Shown here piece after piece: positions 19,515 through 28,673 of a DNA stretch of 64,000 nt. Under the pieces are notes generated by a model. It was not told the origin of the DNA. It saw only the letters and a list, made by a program, of their open reading frames with translations, and did no database searches. Both the position numbers and the translations under genes were made by a program. The stretch lies in assembly GCF_002532075.1 (NCBI RefSeq), contig NZ_LYXE01000157.1, positions 62,001 through 126,000 of the forward strand, written 5' to 3'. Source of the stretch: Candidatus Chloroploca asiatica. GTDB lineage: Bacteria; Chloroflexota; Chloroflexia; Chloroflexales; Chloroflexaceae. How positions within the stretch are numbered: the stretch's first letter is position 1; every line of letters begins with the position of its first letter.

Positions 19515-21662
19515 ATGTATGATCAAACGCTTGCCGACCACTGGCAGATCCACCCGGTTGACACCTTCCGACAAGGCATCTATCCACGTGACAATGAAGG
19601 CTGGTTTCCGGCGCATGTTCCCGCTCACTGGCAACAACTGAGTGGCTTTGAGCACTATGCAGGCCGAGTTGTCTACCGCTGCCGGTTTCCGTGGTCGGAT
19701 GCAGAGGCAGCGGATCAAGCGATGTGCCGCCGGTGGCTGCGGCTGAATGGCGTCTTTTATCATTCGCGCGTCTACCTGAACGGGGTTGATCTCGGGCCAC
19801 ATACCGGTTATTTCGAGCCGCACGAACGCGAGATCACGGGCCTGTTGCAGCGCGAGAATACGTTGCTGGTAGAAGTTGAGTGCCCTGATGAACGCAACAA
19901 GAGCGGGAAGACGATGATCACCGGCGTCTTTTCGCACTGGGACTGTCTTGATCCGCAGGCGAATCCGGGCGGGATCTGGTTACCGGTCGAACTGCATCAC
20001 AGTCGAGCGGTGCGGCTGGCGCGGGGGCGGTTGTTGACGCTCACGTGCAATGATCGTTTTGCGCAGATCCGCTTTGATCTCGAAGTTGACGCGGCAACCG
20101 CGTGCGACGCAACCGTGCGCCTGACCTTTACCCCGCGCACCTTTGCCGGTGAAGCGCAACAGATCGAGCAGCAACGCAGCCTTGGACATGGCCCGCAGCA
20201 GCTTGGCGGGCTGATCAAACTGCGCGAACCGCGGCTCTGGTGGACGCACGACCTGGGGCGTCCAGAGCTCTATGATGTGACCGTTGAGGTGCTGGTTGAC
20301 GGGCACGTAAGCGATGTTCTACCCATCACCTTTGGCGTGCGTACCTTCGAATTGCGCAACTGGTTGCCCTATCTCAATGGTGAACGCTTTCTGGTAAAAG
20401 GCAACAACTACCCGCCGGGCGATATGCGGATTGCCACGATGGACAAAGCCCGGTGTGCCGCCGATCTTGAACTAGCACGGGACTGTCATATGAACATGCT
20501 GCGTGTGCATGCCCATGTTGATCACCCGGCCTTTTACGAAGCGGCCAACGAGGCGGGGATCCTGCTCTGGCAAGACTTCCCGTTGCAATGGCTCTATGCG
20601 TCGAGCATTCTCCAAGAAGCGCGGCGCCAGGTGCGCGTGATGGTGCATCAACTTGGCAGCCACCCTTCGGTCGCGATCTGGTGTATGCACAACGAATCCT
20701 TTTTGATCGAAGATACGGCTGATGAAAGCATCTGGACACGGATCAAAATGCAACTGAGCGTCTTTGGGCCAAACTGGAATCGCAATGTGATGGATACCCA
20801 ACTCAAAGCGATTGTTGAGCAAGAAGACCCGACGCGGCCTGTGGTGCGCTCATCGGGCGAACTCGACATCACCTATTTGCGGGAAGGCACTGACGGCCAC
20901 GCCTACTTTGGCTGGTACCGCAACTATGGCGACCTGCGTGATGCCGAGGTGATGCAAAAACGATTTTCAAATAACATGCGTTTTGTAACCGAATTTGGCA
21001 CGCAGAGTTTTCCAAATCTTGAGAGTAGTTTGCGTTTTATGCCTGATCCGCTGACTGATGAAGCAATTACGCAACTCGCCACGCGCCATGGCTTACAGGC
21101 GGAAATCATGGACAACTGGCTCCCGTGGCGGCAGGCCGGATCGCTCGCCAACGTCATCAAACTCTCGCAGGACTACCAGATCTTCATCAACCGCTACTAC
21201 ATTGATCGGCTGCGCAACAACAAATACCGTCCAACGGGCGGCATCATCGCCTTTCTCTTGCTCGACCCCTACCCGGCGGTGCTCTGGAGCGTCGTTGACT
21301 ACTGGCGGGTACCCAAGCGTTCTTACGAGGCTATGCGCATGGCCTACAGCCCACAATACGCCTACTGCATCTTTGATCCACGGATGTACAGCATTGGCGA
21401 GGCCATCACGCTCGCGTTGAGTGTCGTCAACGACGCGCGGCGGGGCATTGTCGGGGCGCAACTGGCAGCGCGGCTGAGCGATCCTGGTGGCAATGTGCTC
21501 GCCGAAGTGCGTCACCGGGTCAACCTGCCAGCTGATTGCCTCCCGATCATTGTTGATCGACTGCGGCTCACGCCAACGCAAGCTGGCCGTTACGCCCTAA
21601 CCATCGAACTGACCGGCGTGGATCACGAGATTCACCAGATCTACGAAATTGCCGTAGGGTAG
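19515..21662 (+). CDS. GH2 family glycosidase (beta-mannosidase-like)
   Basis: A 715-residue enzyme. The N-terminal sugar-binding jelly roll (about 1-170) shows RWLRLNGVFYHSRVYLNGVDLG; an Ig-like domain follows and then the TIM-barrel with KGNNYPPGDM, acid/base Glu394 (CMHNES) and nucleophile Glu493 (VTEFGTQSFP). SEFG/TEFG-QS is the pattern of beta-mannosidases and exo-glucosaminidases rather than LacZ. It lacks a signal peptide. It is slightly short for GH2. Third gene of the GH35-GT2-GH2 unit. It probably trims oligosaccharides; exact sugar uncertain. Confidence 0.87.
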   Translation: MYDQTLADHWQIHPVDTFRQGIYPRDNEGWFPAHVPAHWQQLSGFEHYAGRVVYRCRFPWSDAEAADQAMCRRWLRLNGVFYHSRVYLNGVDLGPHTGYFEPHEREITGLLQRENTLLVEVECPDERNKSGKTMITGVFSHWDCLDPQANPGGIWLPVELHHSRAVRLARGRLLTLTCNDRFAQIRFDLEVDAATACDATVRLTFTPRTFAGEAQQIEQQRSLGHGPQQLGGLIKLREPRLWWTHDLGRPELYDVTVEVLVDGHVSDVLPITFGVRTFELRNWLPYLNGERFLVKGNNYPPGDMRIATMDKARCAADLELARDCHMNMLRVHAHVDHPAFYEAANEAGILLWQDFPLQWLYASSILQEARRQVRVMVHQLGSHPSVAIWCMHNESFLIEDTADESIWTRIKMQLSVFGPNWNRNVMDTQLKAIVEQEDPTRPVVRSSGELDITYLREGTDGHAYFGWYRNYGDLRDAEVMQKRFSNNMRFVTEFGTQSFPNLESSLRFMPDPLTDEAITQLATRHGLQAEIMDNWLPWRQAGSLANVIKLSQDYQIFINRYYIDRLRNNKYRPTGGIIAFLLLDPYPAVLWSVVDYWRVPKRSYEAMRMAYSPQYAYCIFDPRMYSIGEAITLALSVVNDARRGIVGAQLAARLSDPGGNVLAEVRHRVNLPADCLPIIVDRLRLTPTQAGRYALTIELTGVDHEIHQIYEIAVG

Positions 21663-21690
21663 TGCCTCCGGCGGGTAGAGGTGGGGTTTG

Positions 21691-21737
21691 CACTCCATGC
21701 GTGTGCTGGCGAAAACGGCCAGCACACGCATGGAGTG
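21691..21737. terminator. Long perfect hairpin behind the GH2 gene (hairpin family copy)
   Basis: Perfect 20-bp stem (21691-21710 with 21718-21737), loop GAAAACG, 29 nt after the stop. The apical CTGGC-loop-GCCAG is a variant of the family core. Confidence 0.8.
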
Positions 21738-21869
21738 CTTGGGGCAGCGGCCCGCAAACCTCAGGCCCCCAAAGATTCCCCAGATGAGCGAAAGATGTGG
21801 TATGATATTGATATCTATAACGCATCGCGTAATATGAACGTCTGAACACCAACGGTCAAGGAGGACCAG

Positions 21870-24287
21870 ATGCCCTATCAGATCAAGCGTGTGGCCGTGA
21901 TTGGTGCTGGCACAATGGGTGCGGCGATTGCTGGCCTGGTTGCCGGTGCGGGTCTGCCAGTGCTCTTGCTCGACATGCCGCCCAGCAAACTCACTCCCGA
22001 AGAGGAAGCCAAGGGGCTGTCACTCGCTCACCCCGCTGTTCGCAATCGGTTTGTGCAGGCCGGTTTTGACCGGATGCGTAAAGCTCGCCCTTCCAATCTC
22101 TACAATCAAAACAGTGCGCAACTCATTTCCCTTGGCAATACCGAGGATGACTTCGCAAAATTGGCCGATGTCGATTGGATTGTCGAGGTCATTATCGAGC
22201 AACTTGGCCCCAAACAGGCCTTGATGGAGCGGATCGAGGCGGTGCGCAAGCCGGGTGCGATTGTCACCAGCAACACCTCAGGCATTCCCATCGGGCTGAT
22301 TGCCGAGGGGCGCAGTGATGAGTTCAAGCGTCATTTCTTTGGGGCGCACTTCTTCAACCCTCCGCGCTATCTCAAGTTGCTTGAGTTGATCCCTGGTGAG
22401 GCCAGTGATCCGGCGGCGGTGGCGGCTTTCCGCAGTTTTGCCGAAAATACGCTCGGCAAAGGTGTGGTGATCTGCAAAGATCGGCCCAATTTCATTGGCA
22501 ACCGCATCTTTAGCTATGCCGGCCAGGTTGTGCTCAATGAGGCGCTCGCCCGTGGCTATACGGTCGAAGAGCTTGATGCCTTGACGGGTTCGCTGATCGG
22601 GCGACCCAATACGGCCAGTTGCCGCCTGCTTGACCAGGTTGGCGTGGACGTGATGCACTACGTGGCATCAAATCTCTACAAAGCTATTCCCGAAGACGAG
22701 AGCCGCGAGGTCTATACCAATAATGACCTGCTTGAGCGCATGGTCGCTGCCGGTCGTCTGGGCAAGAAGGTCGGCCAGGGTTTTTACAAAGAGATGCGTG
22801 AGGGCAAGAAGCGCGAGTTCTGGGCTCTCGATTTGCAGAGCTTCGAGTATGTTGCGCCGCAAGGCACCGCGTCGGTTGATGCGTTTATCAACGAGGCCAA
22901 AAAGCAGAAGGCGTTGCCTGAGCGTTTGCGGTTTATGCTGCGTCGTGCCGCCGAGCAACCCGATGACCGGGGGGCCGCGATTGTCACGCTGGCCATCTTG
23001 CCAATGATCGCCTATGCGGCACGTCGGTTGCCCGAGATTGCCGATAGCGTCGCCGATGTGGATAGTGCTATTCGTTGGGGCTTTGCGCATCAACTTGGGC
23101 CGTTCCAGATCTGGGATGCGCTCGGTGTCGCTGAGGGCGCCGATCTGATGAAGAGCCAGGGCCTGGACGTGCCCGCCTGGGTTGATCAGTTGATCGCCAA
23201 AGGCGAGGCCCAGTTCTACGGCGACGGCACAGCCTACAATGTTGCCACCGGGCGTCATGAGCCGCTTGTGCGTGACCCACGCGCTATCGATCTGGCTGCG
23301 CTCAAGGCCGCAGGGCACGAGGTGCTTGGCAATGCTGCGGCGAGCCTGATTGACCTTGGTGACGGCGTGCTCTGCTTCGAGATCCATTCGAAGGCCAATG
23401 CCATCGGCGGGCCGGTTGTCGAGATCCTGCTCGGCGCAATGGAAGAGTTGAAGAACGACAAGTGGGTCGGCATGGTCATCGGCAACCAGGGTGCCCGCTT
23501 CTCGGCAGGCTTCGACCTGAACGAGTTGGGCGCTGCGGTGCAAATGGGGGCCTGGGACGACCTTGGCGAGTTGATCGAGTTGGTGCAGCAGACCTTCTAC
23601 AATCTGCGCTACGCAGCCAAGCCGGTCGTGACCGCACCATTTGCCCACACCCTTGGTGGTGGGGCTGAATTCGCGATGCACGGTGCCGTGACGGTTGCGG
23701 CGGCTGAAACGTATATGGGTCTACCCGAGTTTGCCGTTGGTCTAGTGCCGGGTTGGGGTGGTTGTACGCAACTCAACCGGCGCATTATTGCGGAAACAGC
23801 TCGCAATGGCGGCGATACGCTCAAGGCCTTCCAGCAGGTCTTCGAGACCCTGGCCTTTGCCAAGGTCGCAACCAGCGCCCTCGAAGCGCGTGACCTCGGC
23901 TATCTGCGGCCTACCGATCGCATTGTCTTCAATCAGGACTACCTGATTGGCGAAGCGAAACGTGAAGTACTGCGCCTCGTTGGCGAGGGCTATACGCCGC
24001 CTACGCCGGGCAACCACTGTTATGCCCTCGGGCGTGACGGCTTGGCCGCAGCGCGTATCGCCATCTACCAGTTGCGTCAGGGCAACTTCGCCACTGAGTA
24101 TGATGCGGTTATTGCCGAAAAGATTGCGCATATCCTCTGTGGCGGCGAATTGAGCAACCCACAATTCGTTGATGAGCAATACCTCTTGAGCCTTGAGCGT
24201 GAAGCGCTGTTGGTTCTCGGCCAGGACGAGCGTACGCTTGCACGAGCCAAACATATGATGGAGACCGGCAAGCCCCTGCGTAATTAA
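21870..24287 (+). CDS. fadN: 3-hydroxyacyl-CoA dehydrogenase / enoyl-CoA hydratase, FadN-like
   Basis: An 805-residue bifunctional beta-oxidation enzyme. The NAD-binding dehydrogenase part comes first (GAGTMGAAIA at about 11-20, TSNTSGIPI, FFGAHFFNPPRYLKLLE, KDRPNFIGNRI). The crotonase domain lies at about 470-700 (GARFSAGFDLNELG for the oxyanion hole, ETYMGLPEFAVGLVPGWGG for the catalytic Glu). This order is that of Bacillus FadN and the reverse of E. coli FadB. AAGGAGG precedes the ATG. It is followed by a thiolase, giving the last three steps of beta-oxidation. Confidence 0.94.
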   Translation: MPYQIKRVAVIGAGTMGAAIAGLVAGAGLPVLLLDMPPSKLTPEEEAKGLSLAHPAVRNRFVQAGFDRMRKARPSNLYNQNSAQLISLGNTEDDFAKLADVDWIVEVIIEQLGPKQALMERIEAVRKPGAIVTSNTSGIPIGLIAEGRSDEFKRHFFGAHFFNPPRYLKLLELIPGEASDPAAVAAFRSFAENTLGKGVVICKDRPNFIGNRIFSYAGQVVLNEALARGYTVEELDALTGSLIGRPNTASCRLLDQVGVDVMHYVASNLYKAIPEDESREVYTNNDLLERMVAAGRLGKKVGQGFYKEMREGKKREFWALDLQSFEYVAPQGTASVDAFINEAKKQKALPERLRFMLRRAAEQPDDRGAAIVTLAILPMIAYAARRLPEIADSVADVDSAIRWGFAHQLGPFQIWDALGVAEGADLMKSQGLDVPAWVDQLIAKGEAQFYGDGTAYNVATGRHEPLVRDPRAIDLAALKAAGHEVLGNAAASLIDLGDGVLCFEIHSKANAIGGPVVEILLGAMEELKNDKWVGMVIGNQGARFSAGFDLNELGAAVQMGAWDDLGELIELVQQTFYNLRYAAKPVVTAPFAHTLGGGAEFAMHGAVTVAAAETYMGLPEFAVGLVPGWGGCTQLNRRIIAETARNGGDTLKAFQQVFETLAFAKVATSALEARDLGYLRPTDRIVFNQDYLIGEAKREVLRLVGEGYTPPTPGNHCYALGRDGLAAARIAIYQLRQGNFATEYDAVIAEKIAHILCGGELSNPQFVDEQYLLSLEREALLVLGQDERTLARAKHMMETGKPLRN

Positions 24288-24295
24288 GGAAGTTC

Positions 24296-24348
24296 GCGTA
24301 TGCTGGTGCAAACGGCTAGCTTCGCTCGCCATTTGCACCAGCATACGC
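24296..24348. repeat. Long hairpin between fadN and the thiolase gene (hairpin family copy)
   Basis: 21-bp stem with one mismatch (24296-24316 with 24328-24348), core GCAAACGGC. It starts 9 nt after the fadN stop and ends 47 nt before the thiolase ATG, inside an otherwise operon-like pair. Confidence 0.8.
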
Positions 24349-24395
24349 ACGGTACCGATATCAGACAAGAGGATATATCAGGAGAACAATCACAT

Positions 24396-25571
24396 ATGGA
24401 CGAAGCCGTCATTATTTCTGGTGCCCGTACCGCCGTTGGCAAATCAGGCCGTGGTACGTTGCGCACGACTCGCCCCGATGAATTGGCCGCACTGGTTGTG
24501 CAGGCGACGATTGCTCGCGCACCAGGGCTTGACCCGCGTGAGGTCGAAGATGTGATTATGGGCTGTGCGATGCCCGAGGGTGAGCAAGGGCTCAATCTGG
24601 CGCGTGTCGCCGCCCAGCGGGCCGAGTTGCCCGATAGCGTCTGTGGCGTTACCGTCAACCGTTTTTGTGCCTCGGGTCTGCAGACCGTTGCGATGGCCGC
24701 GCAGCAGATCATGATGGGGCAGGCTGACGTGATTATCGCCGGTGGGGCCGAGAGCATGAGCATGGTGCCAATGTCGGGCAACAAGTTCTCGCCCAATCCA
24801 CACCTCGCCCAGCACGATCCGGCCGTCTATCTCGGCATGGGTCTGACGGCAGAGAATGTCGCCCGTGACCACAAGATCAGCCGTGAAGACCAGGATGCCT
24901 TTGCGCTCCGTTCGCACCAGAAGGCCCTGCATGCACAAAAAGAGGGCTATTTTGCTCCTGGCATCGTACCGGTTGAGGTGCAACTGACCGAACTAGTTGA
25001 CGGACGGGCGCAGACGCGGACGATGGTATTTGATCGTGACGAGGGGCCGCGGGCCGATACGTCACTCGAAGCCTTGGCGAAACTCAAGGCCGCCTTCAGC
25101 GCGACTGGTAGCGTGACGGCAGGCAATAGCTCGCAGACAAGCGACGGGGCCGCCGCCGTGCTGGTGATGAGTCGGCGCAAAGCGGATGCCCTGGGGCTCA
25201 AGCCTCGCGCACGCTTCCTCAGCTTCGCCGTGGGCGGCGTGGCCCCGGAAGTAATGGGCATCGGGCCAGTCGTCGCGATTCCCAAGGCGCTCAAGTTGGC
25301 CGGGCTTGAATTGAGCCAGATCGACCTGATCGAGCTCAATGAAGCTTTTGCGGCACAGGCGCTGGCCGTTGCGCGTGAACTTGGCCTTGACATGGAGAAA
25401 CTCAATGTCAACGGTGGCGCCATCGCGCTCGGGCATCCGCTGGGTTGCACCGGGGCCAAGCTCACCGTTCAGATCCTCGACGAACTCGAGCGGCGCGGCG
25501 GGCGCTATGGCATGGTCACGATGTGCATCGGTGGTGGCATGGGTGCCGCCGGAATCTTTGAGCGCTTGTAA
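24396..25571 (+). CDS. Acetyl-CoA acetyltransferase / 3-ketoacyl-CoA thiolase
   Basis: A 391-residue thiolase that cleaves 3-ketoacyl-CoA (or condenses acetyl-CoA). Nucleophile Cys91 is in [44 protein letters not shown] and the second Cys in [10 protein letters not shown] are all intact. The frame is open back into the preceding hairpin, but ATG 24396 with AGGAG upstream gives the conserved N-terminus [15 protein letters not shown]. It pairs with fadN (108 nt apart). Chain-length preference cannot be judged, so fadA versus phaA/atoB remains open; context favours beta-oxidation (fadA). Confidence 0.94.
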   Translation: MDEAVIISGARTAVGKSGRGTLRTTRPDELAALVVQATIARAPGLDPREVEDVIMGCAMPEGEQGLNLARVAAQRAELPDSVCGVTVNRFCASGLQTVAMAAQQIMMGQADVIIAGGAESMSMVPMSGNKFSPNPHLAQHDPAVYLGMGLTAENVARDHKISREDQDAFALRSHQKALHAQKEGYFAPGIVPVEVQLTELVDGRAQTRTMVFDRDEGPRADTSLEALAKLKAAFSATGSVTAGNSSQTSDGAAAVLVMSRRKADALGLKPRARFLSFAVGGVAPEVMGIGPVVAIPKALKLAGLELSQIDLIELNEAFAAQALAVARELGLDMEKLNVNGGAIALGHPLGCTGAKLTVQILDELERRGGRYGMVTMCIGGGMGAAGIFERL

Positions 25572-25595
25572 CCTAGCAACGACCGATCATTCATT

Positions 25596-25638
25596 GCGTA
25601 CCGAAAACCGCCAGCTACACTGGCGGTTTTCGGTACGC
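25596..25638. terminator. Long perfect hairpin between convergent genes (hairpin family copy)
   Basis: Perfect 19-bp stem (25596-25614 with 25620-25638), 5-nt loop, core GAAAACCGCCAG / CTGGCGGTTTTC. It lies 24 nt after the thiolase stop and 5 nt from the end of the opposing gene. Confidence 0.85.
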
Positions 25639-25643
25639 TGATC

Positions 25644-27596
25644 CTAAAACAACAAATTCCCCACAAACCCGAGCACCAGCGACAAAAGAATGAATAACGC
25701 CACCAACCCGAGCACGACAAGGCCAAGGATGTTGCCCAGGTTGAGCGACCGCGATGAGCGAACCTCTTCGCCTTCGCCGATCTGCCGGACGGTGCGTACC
25801 GTCTGCGTGATCAGGGTTTCGGTACTGGATGATTCGACACCAATCCATTGCCACGCATTGCTGCGAGTAGGGACAACCAGTTTGCGGGCCGGGCTGGTAT
25901 GCACCAGTTGGACAAGTTCGGGTGACAGACCCTCTGGGCCACTTGTTGCCATCGTCCACGGCCCGACAATCAAGCCTGCCTCGGCAAGTTGAGCGGCGGC
26001 AACGCTGACCTCACCATCAGGTCTGATCAGATCCAGCTGAAGGCCAGGAAGTTCCTGCTGCAAGCGGGAAGCGACGGCTTGCCCAAAGCTAGCGTCGCCT
26101 GGCGCAATGATAGCGACGCGCAAAGCAGCGAGGCGGGCCGCAAGCTCGCGCCGCTGGGCACGTCCGTCGGCACGCACCTCGGATCCGTGGTAGAGCCAGG
26201 CCAGGCCAGCGAGGATGGTAAAGGCAATTGCCTGACCAAGATCGCTCAACAAGTTGCCTTCGATCGGGTCGCCGAGAATCAGGCGCAGCAGGCGGGCAAT
26301 GACATAGATCGCCCCGCTGAGCACCACCATCGTTGCCACAAAGAGATATCCATAGAGATAGATCTTGCGCACAAGCGACGTGCGTTCGGCACTTCCCACT
26401 GGCCCAGAGAGTTCGGCTGCCACCATAATGCGGCGCCAGGGCCAGATCCAGACGGCAAGGCCAGCTATCAGTGCCGCTGTGAACCATGCCAGTTGGGTAC
26501 TGAGCAGATCGGTGAAAGCGCGTTCAGCAAAGGCACGGATGATCACACTGAGGATGCCGCCCCCACCCACAAGCGCCGCGGCCAGGCCAATCGCGGCCAC
26601 AAGATAGAGATAGGTACGACGCACTGCCGCCTGGCGCGGAACCTCGCTGGATCGTGTGGCATCCTGCTGCAACACACGCGCATGATAGGCCCAGAAGACG
26701 CCAGACGCGATGATGATCGTCAACGGCTCACGCAGATCGCCTTCGGGTGAGAGACCGAGCAGCTGCTGCAACAAGCCGGCGAGAATAAAAGTCGCATTGG
26801 TCACCGCCGCCAGCACCGTCACAAAGACAATCGCATAGAGATAGAGCTTGCGCAGTGCCGATGCGTGCTCGTCTTGATCTGGCCCGTCAAAGAGCGCCTG
26901 TGCCCAACTCCAGAAGATGAGCCAGACTGGCACGCCGATGGCAAGGCGGGCAATGTCATCATAGAGGCTCAAGAGGGGGAGCGAGCCTGTCAGGCCTGGC
27001 CCCGATCCGAACTGAAAGAGTAGCCAGCGGAGCAGACTTGTCGCCGCAAAGGCGACCATGATCAAGCCGGTGGTACTAAAGGCAAAGAGATAGAACCGGC
27101 GGAAACCAGCCGTGAGATCGGTTTCGGGGAGTTCCACACGATCGGCGCTGACGATGCGGTGGTGGTACCACCAGAGCAAGCCAAGGACAACGATCGCAAT
27201 GATGCTACGTAGCAATTGTTCAATTGGGGTAAATCGACCGATGAAGTCGGACCCCGAACCACCTGAAATAAGGGTGAGCAGCGCTTGCACCAGGCTCACG
27301 CCATTGAAAATTGCCGGCCAGAGCAGCGCGGCCATCGTTGCATAGAGGTAAAAACGGCGCTCGGGGCTGCCACGTTCTTCCGGATCGCCGCTCGCGAGGC
27401 GTTGCCCCCAGATCCAGTGACCGAGAAAGATTGGCAAGCCAATAATGATCACGGCAAGCTGAAAGGCGACGGCAGCCACCGGATCGCGGCCATCGGTCTG
27501 CAAAACTCCGCGCAGCAGGGCAATCGTGGCCCAGGTGGTCGCATGAAGACTGACGGCGCAGACGAGCAGGATATACCAACGTCGAATGGTAGCCAT
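25644..27596 (-). CDS. Multi-repeat polytopic membrane protein (DUF5671-type)
   Basis: A 650-residue integral membrane protein. I count about 11-14 hydrophobic helices arranged as four or five repeats, each opening with a basic R.(F/L)YLY or RKIYLYGYLF motif and ending W.YH or FWSWAQ-like. This resembles the DUF5671 repeat found in Chloroflexota. A soluble segment of about 140 residues (about 470-615) containing APGDASFGQAVASRLQQELP follows, then a terminal helix. ATG 27596 is 2 nt after the upstream stop; ATG 27608 overlaps that gene but lies too close to its Shine-Dalgarno sequence. Function unknown. Confidence 0.75.
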   Translation of the reverse strand: MATIRRWYILLVCAVSLHATTWATIALLRGVLQTDGRDPVAAVAFQLAVIIIGLPIFLGHWIWGQRLASGDPEERGSPERRFYLYATMAALLWPAIFNGVSLVQALLTLISGGSGSDFIGRFTPIEQLLRSIIAIVVLGLLWWYHHRIVSADRVELPETDLTAGFRRFYLFAFSTTGLIMVAFAATSLLRWLLFQFGSGPGLTGSLPLLSLYDDIARLAIGVPVWLIFWSWAQALFDGPDQDEHASALRKLYLYAIVFVTVLAAVTNATFILAGLLQQLLGLSPEGDLREPLTIIIASGVFWAYHARVLQQDATRSSEVPRQAAVRRTYLYLVAAIGLAAALVGGGGILSVIIRAFAERAFTDLLSTQLAWFTAALIAGLAVWIWPWRRIMVAAELSGPVGSAERTSLVRKIYLYGYLFVATMVVLSGAIYVIARLLRLILGDPIEGNLLSDLGQAIAFTILAGLAWLYHGSEVRADGRAQRRELAARLAALRVAIIAPGDASFGQAVASRLQQELPGLQLDLIRPDGEVSVAAAQLAEAGLIVGPWTMATSGPEGLSPELVQLVHTSPARKLVVPTRSNAWQWIGVESSSTETLITQTVRTVRQIGEGEEVRSSRSLNLGNILGLVVLGLVALFILLSLVLGFVGNLLF

Positions 27597-27598
27597 CG

Positions 27599-28099
27599 TT
27601 AGTTGCATCCTTCCGTCTCATTCCAACACCAAGCCCAGTAGCGATCAGCACCGGTCAACTTCCAGTTTGCCTCGGAGGCATCGCGCACGAGTGACATGAC
27701 AAAGGTAGAACTATACTGACCACTGCCAAAGAGCCCCCCCTGCGAAAAATAGGTCTCGCGCACATCCACCGATGCCCGATTATTCGTCACCGTACTCGAC
27801 AAAACATCCCAGGATGATGAACCCTGGTTCGTATCGAGAGCGCCGGTATAGCGGGTAAGATCGCGGGTAAAAAGATCGAGCGTTGCGGGAAACCCGGGCA
27901 AGCCAGGATCAAGGTAGCCATACGCACGCGACAGATCGCGCTGTTGCAGGGCAAGCAAATAGTTATGGGCTACCCCTTCGGGCGTTGTTTCAGGCTGAAA
28001 TGTTGGCTCGGGGCGCATCATCGCGACGACAAACGCAACCACAACAAGCAGGATGATACCGGCAACAATGCCGATCAGAAAGGTGTCTTTTCTTTTCAT
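27599..28099 (-). CDS. Membrane-anchored hypothetical protein, 166 aa
   Basis: A short basic N-terminus (MKRKDTF) and one hydrophobic helix (about 8-29) are followed by an extracytoplasmic domain resembling the small alpha-beta cone (NTF2/DUF4878-like) fold: EGVAHNYLLALQQRDLSRAYGYLDP, then a beta-sheet ending in NWKLTGADRYWAW. The last seven residues hold two Cys. AGGAAG precedes ATG 28099. An open frame continues upstream through the 37-bp repeats but has no ribosome site. It is coupled to the DUF5671-type gene (2 nt). The fold assignment is tentative and the role unknown. Confidence 0.7.
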   Translation of the reverse strand: MKRKDTFLIGIVAGIILLVVVAFVVAMMRPEPTFQPETTPEGVAHNYLLALQQRDLSRAYGYLDPGLPGFPATLDLFTRDLTRYTGALDTNQGSSSWDVLSSTVTNNRASVDVRETYFSQGGLFGSGQYSSTFVMSLVRDASEANWKLTGADRYWAWCWNETEGCN

Positions 28100-28161
28100 C
28101 GTTTTTCTTCCTAGTGGTTCGAGCCACTTAAGGTGATGGAGGCGGCTGGGTTCCCGCATCC

Positions 28162-28272
28162 GCGGGAACGACCAGTGCGCCAAATCAGTTCCATATACGC
28201 GGGAACGACCAGTGCGCCAAATCAGTTCCATATACGCGGGAACGACCAATGCGCCAAGTCAGTTCCATTGTT
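28162..28272. repeat. Three tandem 37-bp repeats
   Basis: Copies 28162-28198, 28199-28235 and 28236-28272. The first two are identical; the third has a few changes, mostly at its end. There are no spacers, so it is not a CRISPR. Each begins GCGGGAACGACC, continuing the flanking palindrome. Confidence 0.92.
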
Positions 28273-28555
28273 ATGCCCGCGCACGCGGGCATCCAGCAGA
28301 ATCATCGTGTCATGCCACTAGTGCGGTTGCAGATTTGCACTTGGGTGCAGCGCATCTGGATGCGATCGGCATCACGTTGAGGCCCGAACAACTCGCCCGG
28401 CACTGCCCGCACAACAAGTATAACGCGGTGATGACGTAAAAACGATCAGCCGGAAGGTGGAAAAAGCACAGGTAACGTAGCTAGGTAACCCCCTAGCCAC
28501 CTTGCTCCATCTAGAGAGGAGTGCTCACAGGTCTTGAAGACCTGTGTGTGGGGGC

Positions 28556-28668
28556 TTAGGCCAATACCTTGCAAAGAAGCTCATGCGAAGGCGCGAAGGG
28601 TGAGCGCACCTACACGAAAACCTTTGCGCCTTTGCGTCAAAACAACCGCCGCCTTCTTTGCAAGGTAT
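28556..28668. mobile_element. MITE/REP-like element, copy 1, with terminal inverted repeats
   Basis: ATACCTTGCAAAGAAG (28564-28579) is the perfect inverse of 28653-28668. Inside, GCGAAGGCGCGAAGG faces CCTTTGCGCCTTTGCG, so the whole element folds into a long imperfect hairpin. Its right end is 5 nt from the M20 stop codon. Too short to code. Confidence 0.75.
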
Positions 28669-28673
28669 GCGTC

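Larger units (their letters stand above)
28100..28673. other. Gene-free repeat hub, 574 bp
   Basis: It holds, in order, palindrome TTCCCGC-N4-GCGGGAA (28151-28168), three 37-bp tandem repeats, palindrome ATGCCCGC-N4-GCGGGCAT (28273-28292), a perfect 10-bp hairpin CACAGGTCTT-G-AAGACCTGTG (28526-28546) and a MITE-like element. No plausible ORF. Confidence 0.75.

Noticed and set aside
22668-23681. 337-codon ORF antisense to fadN
   Set aside because: It lies fully within the well-supported fadN gene, has no family motifs, and arises from GC-biased codons of the real frame. Long antisense ORFs inside nadB (59373-60305), across the RmlD-like/GT4 genes (32677-33633) and in ftsK were rejected likewise.
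24300-24395. N-terminal extension of the thiolase
   Set aside because: The extra residues come from the hairpin between the genes; the conserved N-terminus begins at ATG 24396.
28100-28249. N-terminal extension of the 166-aa anchored protein
   Set aside because: It translates the 37-bp repeats and palindromes; ATG 28099 has AGGAAG and a proper membrane-anchor N-terminus.
28162-28272. CRISPR array
   Set aside because: The 37-bp repeats are directly adjacent without spacers, and no cas gene is near.
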